A stretch of DNA of 64,000 bases from Pseudomonadales bacterium (lineage in GTDB: Bacteria; Pseudomonadota; Gammaproteobacteria; Pseudomonadales; Halieaceae), in contig JACKNU010000005.1 of NCBI GenBank assembly GCA_024234675.1, forward strand, positions 62,001 through 126,000. Direction: 5' to 3'. Numbering within the stretch: position 1 is the stretch's first letter; each line of letters opens with the position of its first letter. Below the pieces are notes generated by a model. That model searched no databases. It worked only from the letters and a program-made list of their open reading frames with translations, and was not told the DNA's origin. Of this stretch, positions 1 to 8,397 are shown one piece after another. A program made the position numbers and the translations under genes.

Positions 1-358
1 CCGCCAGGTTCTGCGGCGCCACCACCGGCTGCGCGGCGCGGCGCTGTATATCGTGCTTCGGCGGGTCCATGGCAATAAACATTTCGACCGGGAGATCCTC
101 TGTCAGGTCATCGATGATAATCGCCGGTTCCGAGGAAAACGCATCGGGGTCACTATCGACCGCGACAATGTCCTTGAAGCGGGTTATCGACCAGAATGGG
201 CCAAAGGGGCTGTTGGCCTGGAAGTGCACCGGGTCCTCGGCGCGCAGGCGCGCGAAAAAGGGGCGCCAGGCATCCTGCTCCAGAAGCCGCGGGTCGCTGA
301 CGTCGATCTCGTCCAGCGGGATGCTCCGGGCATCCGGAATCGTCTGCATAGGGTTCAT
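1..358 (-). CDS. Cytochrome P450, CYP153-like alkane/fatty-acid hydroxylase (N-terminal part, runs off the window)
   Basis: Only the first 119 codons are inside the window and the rest lies to the left. The visible part reads like the N-terminus of CYP153 enzymes: residues 13-42 match the opening IPLDEIDVSDPRLL...PFFARLR pattern, followed by EDPVHF, PFGPFWSITRFKDI and AMDPPKHD (about 96-103). CYP153 enzymes hydroxylate the terminal carbon of medium-chain alkanes using electrons from a ferredoxin and its reductase. A ferredoxin gene lies directly upstream in the same operon. The ATG at 358 is chosen because AAGGAG sits about 9 bases before it; an internal ATG follows at 349. The haem-binding Cys is outside the window, so family assignment rests on the N-terminus. 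Confidence 0.85.
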   Translation of the reverse strand, partial: MNPMQTIPDARSIPLDEIDVSDPRLLEQDAWRPFFARLRAEDPVHFQANSPFGPFWSITRFKDIVAVDSDPDAFSSEPAIIIDDLTEDLPVEMFIAMDPPKHDIQRRAAQPVVAPQNLA

Positions 359-385
359 CTTGTCGCTCTCCTTCTTATCGGGGTT

Positions 386-706
386 TCACATCTGGAACTC
401 AGGCAACTGCACCACCATGCCATCGAGCTGGTCGCTCACTTCGATCTGGCAACTGAGGCGAGAAAACTCGGTGCGATCGGGGCGCATGCCCAGCATGGCC
501 TCTTCCATCGCATCCGCCTCGCCAGTGGCTCCCAGCCAGTCGGCTGCCACGAACACGTGGCAGGTGCCGCAGGCACAGGCACCACCGCAGTCGGCATCAA
601 TTCCCGGTACCGCGTTGTCGATGGCGTTCTGCATCAGGGACTTGCCGGTCTCGGCTTCAATGGTATGGCTGGCACCGTTGTGCTCGATCAGCGTGATTTG
701 GGGCAT
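386..706 (-). CDS. [2Fe-2S] ferredoxin (adrenodoxin/putidaredoxin type)
   Basis: This 106-residue protein is a vertebrate/putidaredoxin-type ferredoxin. The cluster ligands are visible as C40-x5-C46-x2-C49 within DADCGGACACGTCH, with the fourth at C86 (LSCQI). It lies 27 bases upstream of the P450 gene on the same strand and presumably carries electrons from a ferredoxin reductase, not seen here, to that P450. The ATG at 706 has an AAGGAG ribosome binding site a few bases upstream. CYP153 operons commonly pair the P450 with a ferredoxin, which supports the pairing, although the partner assignment is by context. Confidence 0.95.
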   Translation of the reverse strand: MPQITLIEHNGASHTIEAETGKSLMQNAIDNAVPGIDADCGGACACGTCHVFVAADWLGATGEADAMEEAMLGMRPDRTEFSRLSCQIEVSDQLDGMVVQLPEFQM

Positions 707-807
707 GGGATACTCTCCTTGATTCAGGTACGGGTCAGTGTAAAGGCACGGTGATCGAACAGGAGGTCATTTTTTGACATCAGGCAGTCATTCAAAGACA
801 ATACCCC

Positions 808-1839
808 ATGGCAGGCCAGACCGACGCATTTTTCATCACCAGCAGCTACTCCCGTATCATCGCACGGGAACTGCGCCTGCAGGAACGGGACTTGCCCGCC
901 CTGCTGCGCGGCACCGGTCTGCCGCTGCTGGTGTTGCAACCCGGTGACCAGACCCGGCTGAGTGGCCACCAGCAGATCCGCATCATCCAGAACGCACGGG
1001 CTATCAATAACTCACCCCTGCTGGGCCTGCAGCTGGGTCGCCAACTGCAGCCGTCCGCCCACGGCCCCATAGGCTACCTCGCCCTGAGCAGCCCTGACCT
1101 GCTGACCGCATTGCAGGCCCTGCGTGATTTCCTGCCGCTGCGGATCGGGTTCGCCCGCCTGGGCCTGGACCTCAGCCGCGACTGGCTGAAATGTACCCTG
1201 CAGCTCAGGCTGGACGCGGCGGCTGTGGAGCGGCGCATGCTGCTGGAATGCTTCGCCCTGTTGCTGCAGGCGCTGGTGGAATCAGTGCTGGGGAAACCGC
1301 CGGAGGGCGCCCGCTTCGAGTTCGCCTTCCCGGCCCCGGATTACCAGTCCAGCTACAGCGAGTTCCTGCACGCCCCCGTCCATTTCTCCAGGAGCCACTC
1401 GCAACTGGTACTGCCGGCGGAGCTGGCCTACACGGCCAATGCCAGCGGCGACGACCCTGCCGCCTACCGCCTGGCCCAGGACCTGTGCCATAAACTGCTG
1501 GCGGAGGTTCCCTCGGAGTCCCTGTCCAGCACCGACCAGGTGAGACGGCTGCTGCTGTCCAGGCCAGCGGGAGCAGCCAACGAGGAGGATATCGCCAGCG
1601 CGCTGTTTGTCTCCAAGCGCACCCTGGCCCGCCGCCTGGCCCGGGAAGGCAGCGGTTATCGGCAACTGCGGGAACAGGTGCTGGCGGAGCTGGCGGCCGA
1701 ACACCTGCGGGATTCCAGGCTCAGCGTGGACTCAGTAGCGGAGCTGCTGGGCTACCACGATGCGGCCAATTTCCGCCGGGCATGTCACCGCTGGTTCGGG
1801 ATGGCGCCGCGGGAGTTTCGGCAGGCGGCGAACAAGTGA
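808..1839 (+). CDS. AraC-family transcriptional regulator
   Basis: The protein has 343 residues. The N-terminal two thirds resemble the arabinose-binding-like domain of the OruR/ArgR-like AraC subgroup (GPIGYLALSSPDLLTALQAL near residues 90-110). The last 100 residues hold the paired helix-turn-helix motifs (FVSKRTLARRLAREG, then SVAELLGYHDAANFRRACHRWFG and the terminal APREFR signature). It is divergent from the ferredoxin-P450 operon across about 100 bases, so it is the likely regulator of that operon, as in known CYP153 clusters. No strong ribosome binding site precedes the ATG. The inducer cannot be read from the sequence. Confidence 0.9.
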   Translation: MAGQTDAFFITSSYSRIIARELRLQERDLPALLRGTGLPLLVLQPGDQTRLSGHQQIRIIQNARAINNSPLLGLQLGRQLQPSAHGPIGYLALSSPDLLTALQALRDFLPLRIGFARLGLDLSRDWLKCTLQLRLDAAAVERRMLLECFALLLQALVESVLGKPPEGARFEFAFPAPDYQSSYSEFLHAPVHFSRSHSQLVLPAELAYTANASGDDPAAYRLAQDLCHKLLAEVPSESLSSTDQVRRLLLSRPAGAANEEDIASALFVSKRTLARRLAREGSGYRQLREQVLAELAAEHLRDSRLSVDSVAELLGYHDAANFRRACHRWFGMAPREFRQAANK

Positions 1840-1881
1840 GGGGCTGGTTGCACCGGGCGGTGCCGGCGCGCATGGGGGAGC

Positions 1882-2949
1882 TTACTTGAACAGCGATTCG
1901 CTGCTCAAGCCGTTGCTCTCCATGATGGTGCGCAGGCGCCGCAGCGCTTCTACCTGGATCTGGCGCACCCGCTCCCTGGTCAGGCCGATTTCCCGACCCA
2001 CCTCTTCCAGGGTACTGCTCTCGTAACCGCGCAGACCGAAACGGCGGGAGACAACCTCACGCTGTTTTTCCGTCAGCTCCTCCAGCCAGTCGGCGATGCT
2101 CTCCTTGATATCGCTGTCCTGCAACAGTTCGGAGGGGTCGCTCTCGCGGGTGTCGGCAATGGTATCCACCACCGAGCGATCCGAATCGGGGCCCAGCGGG
2201 GTATCCATGGAGGTCACCCGCTCGTTGAGACCCAGCATGCGCTTGACGTCGGCAGCGGGCTTGTCCAACAGGTCGGCGATTTCCTCTGCGCTGGGCTCGT
2301 GGTCCAGCTTCTGGGTCAGCTCCCGCGCGGCGCGCAGATAGACATTCAGCTCCTTGACCACGTGGATAGGCAGGCGAATCGTGCGGGTCTGGTTCATGAT
2401 TGCCCGCTCTATGGTCTGGCGAATCCACCAGGTCGCATAGGTCGAGAATCGAAAGCCGCGCTCCGGGTCGAACTTCTCCACCGCCCGGATCAGGCCCAGG
2501 TTGCCCTCCTCGATCAGGTCCAGCAGGGTCAGGCCGCGGTTGATGTAGCGCCGGGAAATTTTCACCACCAGGCGCAGGTTGCTCTCGATCATCCGGCGGC
2601 GGCCGCTCTGGTCGCCACTGCGGGCCAGGCGGGAATAGTGTTTTTCCTCATCGGCCGTGAGCAGGGGCGAATAGCCGATTTCGTTCAGGTACAGCTGGGT
2701 GGCATCGAGCGAGGTTTCCACCCTGCCGGCGGTGCGGGCCCTGGCCTGGTCGAAACTCTCGAGCTCAGCCAGCTCTTCCGGCGTCAATTCATTAACGGCA
2801 TCCGAATCCTGTTCCTGTTGGCCAGCGGACTGGGTATTGCCGTGCCGCTCTGGTGAAATGGCGGTATTGCGGCGGGCTGATGAGGTGTCGACCTTGCCCG
2901 ATTTTGAAGTCCTTCTCGCGCGGGTAACTTCCACTTCCGTGACCCTCAT
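1882..2949 (-). CDS. rpoS: RNA polymerase sigma factor RpoS
   Basis: Stationary-phase/general stress sigma factor of the sigma-70 family, 355 residues and slightly longer than the usual 330-345 because of a Ser/Arg-rich N-terminal tail. Region 1.2/2 is clear (DATQLYLNEIGYSPLLTADEE, NLRLVVKISRRYINRGL, DLIEEGNLGLIRAVEKFDP, FSTYATWWIRQTIERAI), followed by region 3 and region 4.2 (STLEEVGREIGLTRERVRQI). It lies downstream of nlpD in the standard nlpD-rpoS order. In other gammaproteobacteria the main rpoS promoter lies inside nlpD, and the same is likely here. The ATG at 2949 has only a weak GGA ribosome binding site, so a later start is possible. Confidence 0.98.
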   Translation of the reverse strand: MRVTEVEVTRARRTSKSGKVDTSSARRNTAISPERHGNTQSAGQQEQDSDAVNELTPEELAELESFDQARARTAGRVETSLDATQLYLNEIGYSPLLTADEEKHYSRLARSGDQSGRRRMIESNLRLVVKISRRYINRGLTLLDLIEEGNLGLIRAVEKFDPERGFRFSTYATWWIRQTIERAIMNQTRTIRLPIHVVKELNVYLRAARELTQKLDHEPSAEEIADLLDKPAADVKRMLGLNERVTSMDTPLGPDSDRSVVDTIADTRESDPSELLQDSDIKESIADWLEELTEKQREVVSRRFGLRGYESSTLEEVGREIGLTRERVRQIQVEALRRLRTIMESNGLSSESLFK

Positions 2950-3093
2950 TGTTATGTCCAGAACGAGAATCGGGATCTTTTCCTCGCCGGGCCGATCAGG
3001 TTACCCCAGGGAGATATTTGATTACAAGAGACCGCCAAAGGAAATTTCAAATCTGTGACGGGGCTCGGGATTCGGGCACTGAGAGGGCCCCGA

Positions 3094-4122
3094 TCACCGC
3101 CGGGGCAGCAGCTTCAGGGGATCCACGGGCTTGCCCTCCTTGCGAATCTCGAAGTGGAGTTTCACGGTATCGGTCCCGGAACTGCCTTTCTCGGCGATGG
3201 TCTGGCCCGCTCTCACCACCGCGTTCTCACCCACCAGCAGTCGATCGTTGTGGCCATAGGCACTGATATAGATATCGTTGTGTTTGACGATCAGTAACTC
3301 GCCAAAACCGACGATACCGGTCCCGGCATATACCACCACACCGTCCGCGACCGCCTGCACCGGGTCGCCGCGCTCCCCGCCGATATCAATGCCCTTGTGC
3401 ACATTGGACTGGTAGCCGCGCGTCACCGGGCCCGAGGCGGGCCACAACCACGCGCTCACTCTGCCCTGCGGGTTCGGTGGCGGCGGTGAGGGGACTGCGG
3501 GCGCCGCCGCGGGAGGGGGCGCCGGCTGCGGCACCGGCGCTGGCGCTGGCGCTGGCGCAGGCTGGCTCGCGACCGCCACTGCGCCCGCCTCTGGCGCGGT
3601 GATCGGGGCCGCGACTGCGCCACCGCCATTGCCCACTGCAGTCCCGCCCGCCAGCACGGGGACTGGCGCCGGCGCACTCTGCTCCGGTATGGCCAGTTCG
3701 GGAACGGCATTGACGACCACGGGCGAGCCCCCGGGTGCTGCCGGTCCCGGCGCCGTGGGCACCGGAGTTGGCACTGGAGTTGGCACTGGGGTGGGTACAG
3801 GGGTTGGCGCGGGCAGGGACGCGGGCGGGGGCGTCGCCGGCGCCGGCGCGACATAGGCCGGGGATGAACTCACCTTCCACAGGTACAGCGTCTGCCCCGG
3901 GTAAATGGTGTAGGGCGCCGCTATGCTGTTGACCTCGGCGACCTTGCGGTAATCCAGGCCATAGCGAAAAGCGATGGAGTACAGCGTATCGCCCCGCTGC
4001 ACCACATACTGCACGGTCGAGGATTTGCCACTGCCGCGACGGTCTTCCACCGGCGCGCGACCGCCGGCGGCGCAGCCCACCAGGCCGGCAAGGAGCACAA
4101 TGCATAGCAACCGTATTAACAC
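3094..4122 (-). CDS. nlpD: Murein hydrolase activator lipoprotein NlpD (LysM + M23 domain)
   Basis: NlpD is an outer-membrane lipoprotein that activates amidase AmiC at the division septum. The N-terminus is a lipoprotein signal peptide ending in the lipobox LVGC. A LysM domain follows (YVVQRGDTLYSIAFRYG, about residues 39-85), then a long low-complexity Pro/Ala/Val linker containing four PTPV repeats. The C-terminal M23/LytM domain (about 225-340) includes GIDIGGERGDPVQAVADG and KLHFEIRKEGKPVDPLKLLP. The catalytic-type ligands appear degenerate, as expected for NlpD, which activates amidases and is not itself an enzyme. It lies between the DUF368 gene and rpoS. Confidence 0.96.
   Translation of the reverse strand: MLIRLLCIVLLAGLVGCAAGGRAPVEDRRGSGKSSTVQYVVQRGDTLYSIAFRYGLDYRKVAEVNSIAAPYTIYPGQTLYLWKVSSSPAYVAPAPATPPPASLPAPTPVPTPVPTPVPTPVPTAPGPAAPGGSPVVVNAVPELAIPEQSAPAPVPVLAGGTAVGNGGGAVAAPITAPEAGAVAVASQPAPAPAPAPVPQPAPPPAAAPAVPSPPPPNPQGRVSAWLWPASGPVTRGYQSNVHKGIDIGGERGDPVQAVADGVVVYAGTGIVGFGELLIVKHNDIYISAYGHNDRLLVGENAVVRAGQTIAEKGSSGTDTVKLHFEIRKEGKPVDPLKLLPRR
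3764..3811. repeat. 12-bp tandem repeat in the nlpD linker
   Basis: Four in-frame 12-bp units (plus-strand GGAGTTGGCACT twice, then two diverged copies) encode the PTPV repeats of the NlpD linker on the minus strand. Such in-frame units can change linker length by slippage without breaking the frame. Confidence 0.85.
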
Positions 4123-4156
4123 AATAACCTCGGCTGACCGGGCACGCGGCCCATGG

Positions 4157-5071
4157 CTAGCCTCGCCTCGAACTGTAATCGATCAACCAGACCAGCACTA
4201 TGCCCAGCAAAGCCAGGCCAAGGCACAGTCCCAGCATGGGGTCCTGGCCAGTACTGGCGGCAAACTCCCAGGGTGGCACGGGCAGTTGCTGTGCCGGCTT
4301 CAGTTGACCGTGGCTGCCCTCCACCCAGTCCAGCACCCGCTTCCAGGGCCAGACTACCGCCAGGGAACCAAACAGGAAGCCGGTCAAGGTGGCCATGGTG
4401 GCCTGGTGATAACGCTGCAGCAGCCAGTGCAACAGCCGGGAAAAGCACAGCAGGCCAGTGCCGGCCCCCAGCGCAAACACCAGGATGAATACCAGGTCCA
4501 GGGACTTTACCGCGGTCAGCACGGTGCCATACATACCCAGCAGCACCAGGATGAAACTGCCTGAGATGCCCGGCAGTATCATGGCGCAGATGGCCAGGAA
4601 ACCCGCCAGGAACACACCCACCATACCCAGCTGGAGGCTGGCCGGCGGTGACAGGGCAATGGCCCCGGCAGCGGCCACACCTGCCAGCAGCGAGAGTATC
4701 CTGGCCCCATTCCAGGCCTCGACCTCGCGCAGCAGCACCACGGCGGAGGCCAGTATCAGACCGAAGAAAAATGCCCACAGGGGTACCGGGTAGTTATCCA
4801 GCAGCCAGGAGATCAGTCGCGCCAGGGAAAAGATACTGGTGGCTATCCCGGCCAGCAGGGCCAGCAGGAAACGGCCGTTGACATGCCCCCAGGCGCTGCG
4901 GAATTGCAGGCGCCACAAGCGCGCGACGAACTCCAGGTCAAAGGCGCGGATACTGGCCAGCAGGGTGTCGTAAATGCCGGTGATAAAGGCGACTGTGCCC
5001 CCTGACACACCGGGCACAATATCGGCGGCACCCATCATCAGGCCGCGCAGGTATACCCCGAGTGCGGTCAC
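4157..5071 (-). CDS. DUF368 polytopic membrane protein (PopT-type undecaprenyl-phosphate translocase family)
   Basis: This 304-residue protein has about eight hydrophobic segments. It shows the DUF368 signature near its N-terminus (GAADIVPGVSGGTVAFITGIYD) and a related inverted copy further on (MILPGISGSFILVLLGMY). DUF368 proteins have been reported as translocases that recycle undecaprenyl phosphate across the inner membrane in Vibrio and other bacteria; that function is carried over by family only. The gene is inserted between pcm and nlpD, 5 bases downstream of pcm, so it probably belongs to the same transcript. Its link to cell-envelope lipid carrier recycling fits the neighbouring nlpD. 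Confidence 0.88.
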   Translation of the reverse strand: MTALGVYLRGLMMGAADIVPGVSGGTVAFITGIYDTLLASIRAFDLEFVARLWRLQFRSAWGHVNGRFLLALLAGIATSIFSLARLISWLLDNYPVPLWAFFFGLILASAVVLLREVEAWNGARILSLLAGVAAAGAIALSPPASLQLGMVGVFLAGFLAICAMILPGISGSFILVLLGMYGTVLTAVKSLDLVFILVFALGAGTGLLCFSRLLHWLLQRYHQATMATLTGFLFGSLAVVWPWKRVLDWVEGSHGQLKPAQQLPVPPWEFAASTGQDPMLGLCLGLALLGIVLVWLIDYSSRRG

Positions 5072-5076
5072 TGCCG

Positions 5077-5709
5077 CTACCTCACTGTGCCGGGACGCAG
5101 GGGCACGAAATGCACTGCCTCTACGATCTCGGTCTCGAAACCCTCGTGAGTGCGGGTCACTACCTGCAGGTGCTGGGTCCGGTGGCCGACGGGAATCACC
5201 AGCCGGCCCTCCGGCGCCAGCTGTTGCAGCAGGTCTTCCGGGATGCGCTCCGGGGCCGCGGTGGCGAGAATACCGTCGAATGGCCCGCGCTCTTCCCAGC
5301 CCATGCCGCCATCGGCGTGGTGCATATGCACATTGCGCAGCTTGAGCTGGCGCAGGCGCTGCCTGGCCTTTTGCTGCAGCGGCCGGATGCGCTCCACGCT
5401 GTAAACCTCGCCGACCAGTTGGGCGAGCACCGCCGTCTGGTAGCCGGAACCGGTACCTATTTCCAGCACCCGCTGGCGCGGCCCCGCCGCCAGCAGCAAT
5501 TCCGTCATCCGCGCCACGATGTAGGGCTGCGACAGGGTCTGCTGGAAGCCGATGGGAAGGGCAACATCCTCGTAGGCGCGATGCGCCATGGCCTCATCCA
5601 GGAACAGGTGTCGCGGCGTACTGCGGATGACGTCCAGCACCTCGGTGCTGGCTATCCCCTGCTCCACCAGGCGCTGAATCAGGCGCTCCCGGGTGCGCTG
5701 TGATGTCAT
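5077..5709 (-). CDS. pcm: Protein-L-isoaspartate O-methyltransferase
   Basis: This enzyme repairs damaged proteins by methylating L-isoaspartyl residues with SAM. Family landmarks are the N-terminal MTSQRTRERLIQRL, the substrate-loop region TPRHLFLDEAMAHRAYED and LPIGFQQTLSQPYIVARM, and SAM motif I LEIGTGSGYQTAVLAQL. The start is placed at the ATG at 5709 because the protein then begins like Pseudomonas Pcm and is 210 residues long. The frame stays open upstream to a GTG at 5751. It normally follows surE in this operon, but here truD is directly upstream and surE is absent. Confidence 0.95.
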   Translation of the reverse strand: MTSQRTRERLIQRLVEQGIASTEVLDVIRSTPRHLFLDEAMAHRAYEDVALPIGFQQTLSQPYIVARMTELLLAAGPRQRVLEIGTGSGYQTAVLAQLVGEVYSVERIRPLQQKARQRLRQLKLRNVHMHHADGGMGWEERGPFDGILATAAPERIPEDLLQQLAPEGRLVIPVGHRTQHLQVVTRTHEGFETEIVEAVHFVPLRPGTVR

Positions 5710-5781
5710 GCCTATGCCCTTGAGTTCGACACTGTTCACCGCCCTTACCACTCCTTCATTTCCCCTGTATTTTTGCTGTTC

Positions 5782-6814
5782 TCAGGCCTGCACCCGGTAC
5801 CGGACAAGCTCCGCCAGCAGCGCCGTGGCGTAGGCGCCGGCACCCAGGGCGAAGTCCAGTTGCAGGGCGCCATCATCACAAAACTGCCAGCAAAAGTCAT
5901 CTGCGAGCAGGCGCGCCGGACGCCAGGCCAGCTCCAGACCCGCCTGCTCGAGAAAGTCGCAGACCGCCGACTCGTGGTGCAGCAACTGCCCCAGCCGGCG
6001 CGCCTGCTCCGCGTAGCCCTCCTTGCCGCCAGTACCCCACAGGGGCAACCCCGGATGCAGGTCGCCCGCCGCGGCGCGCCGGCACAGTTCCTCATCGGCG
6101 CGCTCACAGCGAAACAGGCTGCGACTGCCCTGCAGGCAGCAGACATCGCCGTCGACGATGCTGTTCCAGGTGCCGTCCGCCACCCGCAGGGCGAGCAACT
6201 CGTTGAACAGGCAGGCACGCAGGGCCGAGAAATACAGCCCGCGCCTGGCCCGGGTCACCCGGCGGCGTCCCGAGGCGATCCAGCGCCGCGCCTGCTCCAG
6301 GGTCGCACCGCCATTGCCGAAGCGCTGCTCGCCGAAATAATTGGGCACGCCGGCAGCGCGCACCCACTGCAGCCGCTCGACCAGGGCGGCGCGGTCTCCC
6401 TCCACCTCCCGCAGTACCAGGCGAAAACGATTGGCCCTGTGGACGCCCCGCCTGAGTTTGCGCAGGTGCCTGCCGCACTCCAGCACGCGCACGTCGCCGC
6501 CCGCCTCCAGCTGCCGCCAGTCGGGCTCCGCCCGCCCCGCCAGGCCCACACTGAACCACTGCCGGGTTACGGCGTTGCGGTCCTTGAGCCCGCTGACCCC
6601 GATGTCCCGCTCGGGCACCCCGCTGAGGGCGGCCACCCGCTGCAACAACTCCATGGTGTTGAGTTCGCGCTTCTGCAGGCACAAAAAAACATGTTCACCC
6701 TCACCGGCGAGCTCGAAGCCCAGCTCCTCCGGTCACCTCGAAGTCCTCCGGCCGGGCGCGAATCAGGGCGCTGGCCGGTGGCTCACCCCCGGCGCGGGGC
6801 CAGGCGGGTATCAT
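5782..6814 (-). CDS. truD: tRNA pseudouridine(13) synthase TruD, interrupted by an apparent single-base frameshift
   Basis: TruD converts U13 of tRNA-Glu to pseudouridine. The main frame (5782-6684) carries the catalytic GLKDRNAVTRQWFS motif and the C-terminal NYFGEQRFG and FLFNELL-like blocks. The missing N-terminus is in another frame: an ATG at 6814 opens MIPAWPRAGGEPP and ARPEDFEVT, the usual TruD start. The two parts join as EVT-EELGFELAGEGEHVFLCLQKRELNT if one extra C near 6729-6730 (CTCC for CTC) is removed. The corrected gene would have 343 codons plus stop, a normal length. The ATG overlaps the ispF stop (ATGA). A sequencing error is more likely than real gene loss, but either is possible. 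Confidence 0.88.
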
Positions 6815-7287
6815 CGGGCGGCTTGCAACAAGACCACCGCGTGCGCGGCGATACCCTCCTCGCGCCCGGTGAAACCGAGTTTCTCGGTGGTGGTGGCCTT
6901 GACGTTCACCTGGCTCACCCGGGCGTCGAGGTCCGCCGCAAGGTTTTCCCGCATGGCGGCGATATGGCCGGCCATGCGCGGCGCCTGCGCCACCAGGGTG
7001 GCATCCAGGTTGCCCAGGCACCAACCGGCGCCGGTCACCAGCGCCATGACCCGGCGCAGCAGCAGGCGGCTGTCGATATTGGCATTGGCGGCATCCGTGT
7101 CCGGGAAGTGCCGGCCGATATCGCCCTCGCCAATGGCCCCCAGCAGGGCATCACAGACGGCGTGGACCAGCACGTCGCCGTCCGAGTGGGCCTCCAGGCC
7201 GCGATGGTGGGCGATTCGCACGCCGCCGAGTACGATCTCGTTGCCAGCGCCGAAGCGGTGTACATCATAGCCATGACCTATTCGCAT
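6811..7287 (-). CDS. ispF: 2-C-methyl-D-erythritol 2,4-cyclodiphosphate synthase
   Basis: Fifth-step enzyme of the MEP isoprenoid pathway, forming the cyclodiphosphate from CDP-ME 2-phosphate. The protein has 158 residues and starts with the classic MRIGHGYDVHRF, in which D8 and H10 bind the metal. The blocks HSDGDVLVHAVCDALLGA and GDIGRHFPDTD and the C-terminal TTEKLGFTGREEGIAAHAV are intact. The ATG at 7287 is preferred over an upstream in-frame start at 7335 because it gives the family N-terminus. It follows ispD and overlaps truD by four bases. Confidence 0.97.
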   Translation of the reverse strand: MRIGHGYDVHRFGAGNEIVLGGVRIAHHRGLEAHSDGDVLVHAVCDALLGAIGEGDIGRHFPDTDAANANIDSRLLLRRVMALVTGAGWCLGNLDATLVAQAPRMAGHIAAMRENLAADLDARVSQVNVKATTTEKLGFTGREEGIAAHAVVLLQAAR

Positions 7288-7315
7288 CGCGCCGCGCTCC
7301 CGTGCCGCTCGCCGT

Positions 7316-8025
7316 TCAGGCGGGCTCCGTCCCACTGAGGTACCAGCGCGCCAGTTCCAGGTCCGCCGGCAGGGTGACTTTCAGGTTGCGCGCCGGACCG
7401 CTGACCAGTTGCACCGGGTGGCCCGCCAGTTCCATGGCGGAGGCCTCGTCGGTGATGGCCAGCCCGCGCCGGGCGGCGTCCTGCAGCGCATCGTGCAACT
7501 CCCCCAGGCGGAACATTTGTGGCGTCTGGGCGCGCCACAGGCGCGCCTGTCCAGGGTGCGCTGCACCAGACCGTCGTCACCGGCCTGCTTGACCGTATCG
7601 ACTATGGGTTCCGCCAGGATGGCGCCCCGGTCGCTGGCGGTGACCGCGGCGATGAGCACTTCCACATCGGCGGCCCGCAGGCAGGGCCTGGCGGCATCGT
7701 GCACCAGCACCCAGTCCCGCGGGTCGGCCTGCTGCAGCAGCGCCGCCAGCGCCAGGCGCACGGAATCGCTACGCTGCGCACCACCGGTGACCCGCTGCAC
7801 GCGGGGATCGGCAAACACCGGCAGCGACTGCGCCCGGGTATCCTCGGGATGCAGGGCCACGATGACAGCCGCCAGCCGGGGGCAGGCCAGCAGCGCTCGC
7901 AGGCTGTGCTCCAGCACGCTGGCTCCCGCCAGCGGCAGGTATTGCTTGGGCAGGTCGGCGCCCATACGCGCGCCGATCCCCGCCGCCGGTACCACCCCCC
8001 AGCAGCGCTTGGCGGCCCGGCTCAC
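7316..8025 (-). CDS. ispD: 2-C-methyl-D-erythritol 4-phosphate cytidylyltransferase, with an apparent single-base frameshift
   Basis: IspD transfers CMP to MEP in isoprenoid synthesis. The N-terminal part (start GTG at 8025, overlapping the ftsB stop as GTGA) shows VVPAAGIGARMGADLPKQYLPL, the VHDAARPCL nucleotide-binding block and ILAEPIVDTVKQ. After VQRTLDRR the frame is lost. The remainder (MFRLGELHDAL, ITDEASAMELAG, NLKVTLPADLELA) continues in a second frame that ends at 7316. Adding one base near 7535-7542 restores a protein of 236 residues with the expected RAQTPQMFRLGEL junction. Because the enzyme is normally essential, a base-calling deletion is the best explanation. Confidence 0.9.
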
Positions 8026-8387
8026 GGGCTGTCTCCGGCAGGGTCGGCGGTGGTTGGGGGGGGCTGCCCCGCGCCGGCGGGGGCCGGGGGAATAACCAGG
8101 CCCGGCCTGGCGGCATCGGGATCGGCGAACTGGTAAAACACCTCGCCCTCGCGAATCAGGCCGAGCTGTTCCCGGGCGCGCTGTTCCACCCCCTGGGTAC
8201 CGCTTTGCAGCTCCAGCACCTCCCGCTCCAACACCGCGTTACGCTGCTCCAGTTCCCGATTGATGCGCGCCTGCTCCTCTATCTGCTGCTGCAGGCGGTG
8301 GCGCTCCGCCAGGCTGCCGTCGGCAAACCACAGCCGGTACTGGAGCAGGCCCAGCAGGACAACCAGCGCGAACAGCAGCCAGCGCAA
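8022..8387 (-). CDS. ftsB: Cell division protein FtsB
   Basis: Small bitopic division protein that forms the FtsQLB complex through its periplasmic coiled coil. The chosen TTG start at 8387 gives a short cytoplasmic end, a membrane helix (WLLFALVVLLGLLQYRLWF), then a coiled coil rich in Glu/Gln/Leu heptads (about residues 25-70) and the conserved EQLGLIREGEVFYQF block. The Pro/Ala-rich tail after residue 90 is family-variable. The frame is open further upstream, but that stretch lies within eno and is not FtsB-like. It sits between eno and ispD, the normal position. Confidence 0.93.
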   Translation of the reverse strand: MRWLLFALVVLLGLLQYRLWFADGSLAERHRLQQQIEEQARINRELEQRNAVLEREVLELQSGTQGVEQRAREQLGLIREGEVFYQFADPDAARPGLVIPPAPAGAGQPPPTTADPAGDSP

Positions 8388-8397
8388 AACAGACGGC

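Noticed and set aside
2949..3094. A separate rpoS promoter in the nlpD-rpoS gap
   Set aside because: No clear -35/-10 pair was recognised; the promoter is more likely inside nlpD as in relatives.
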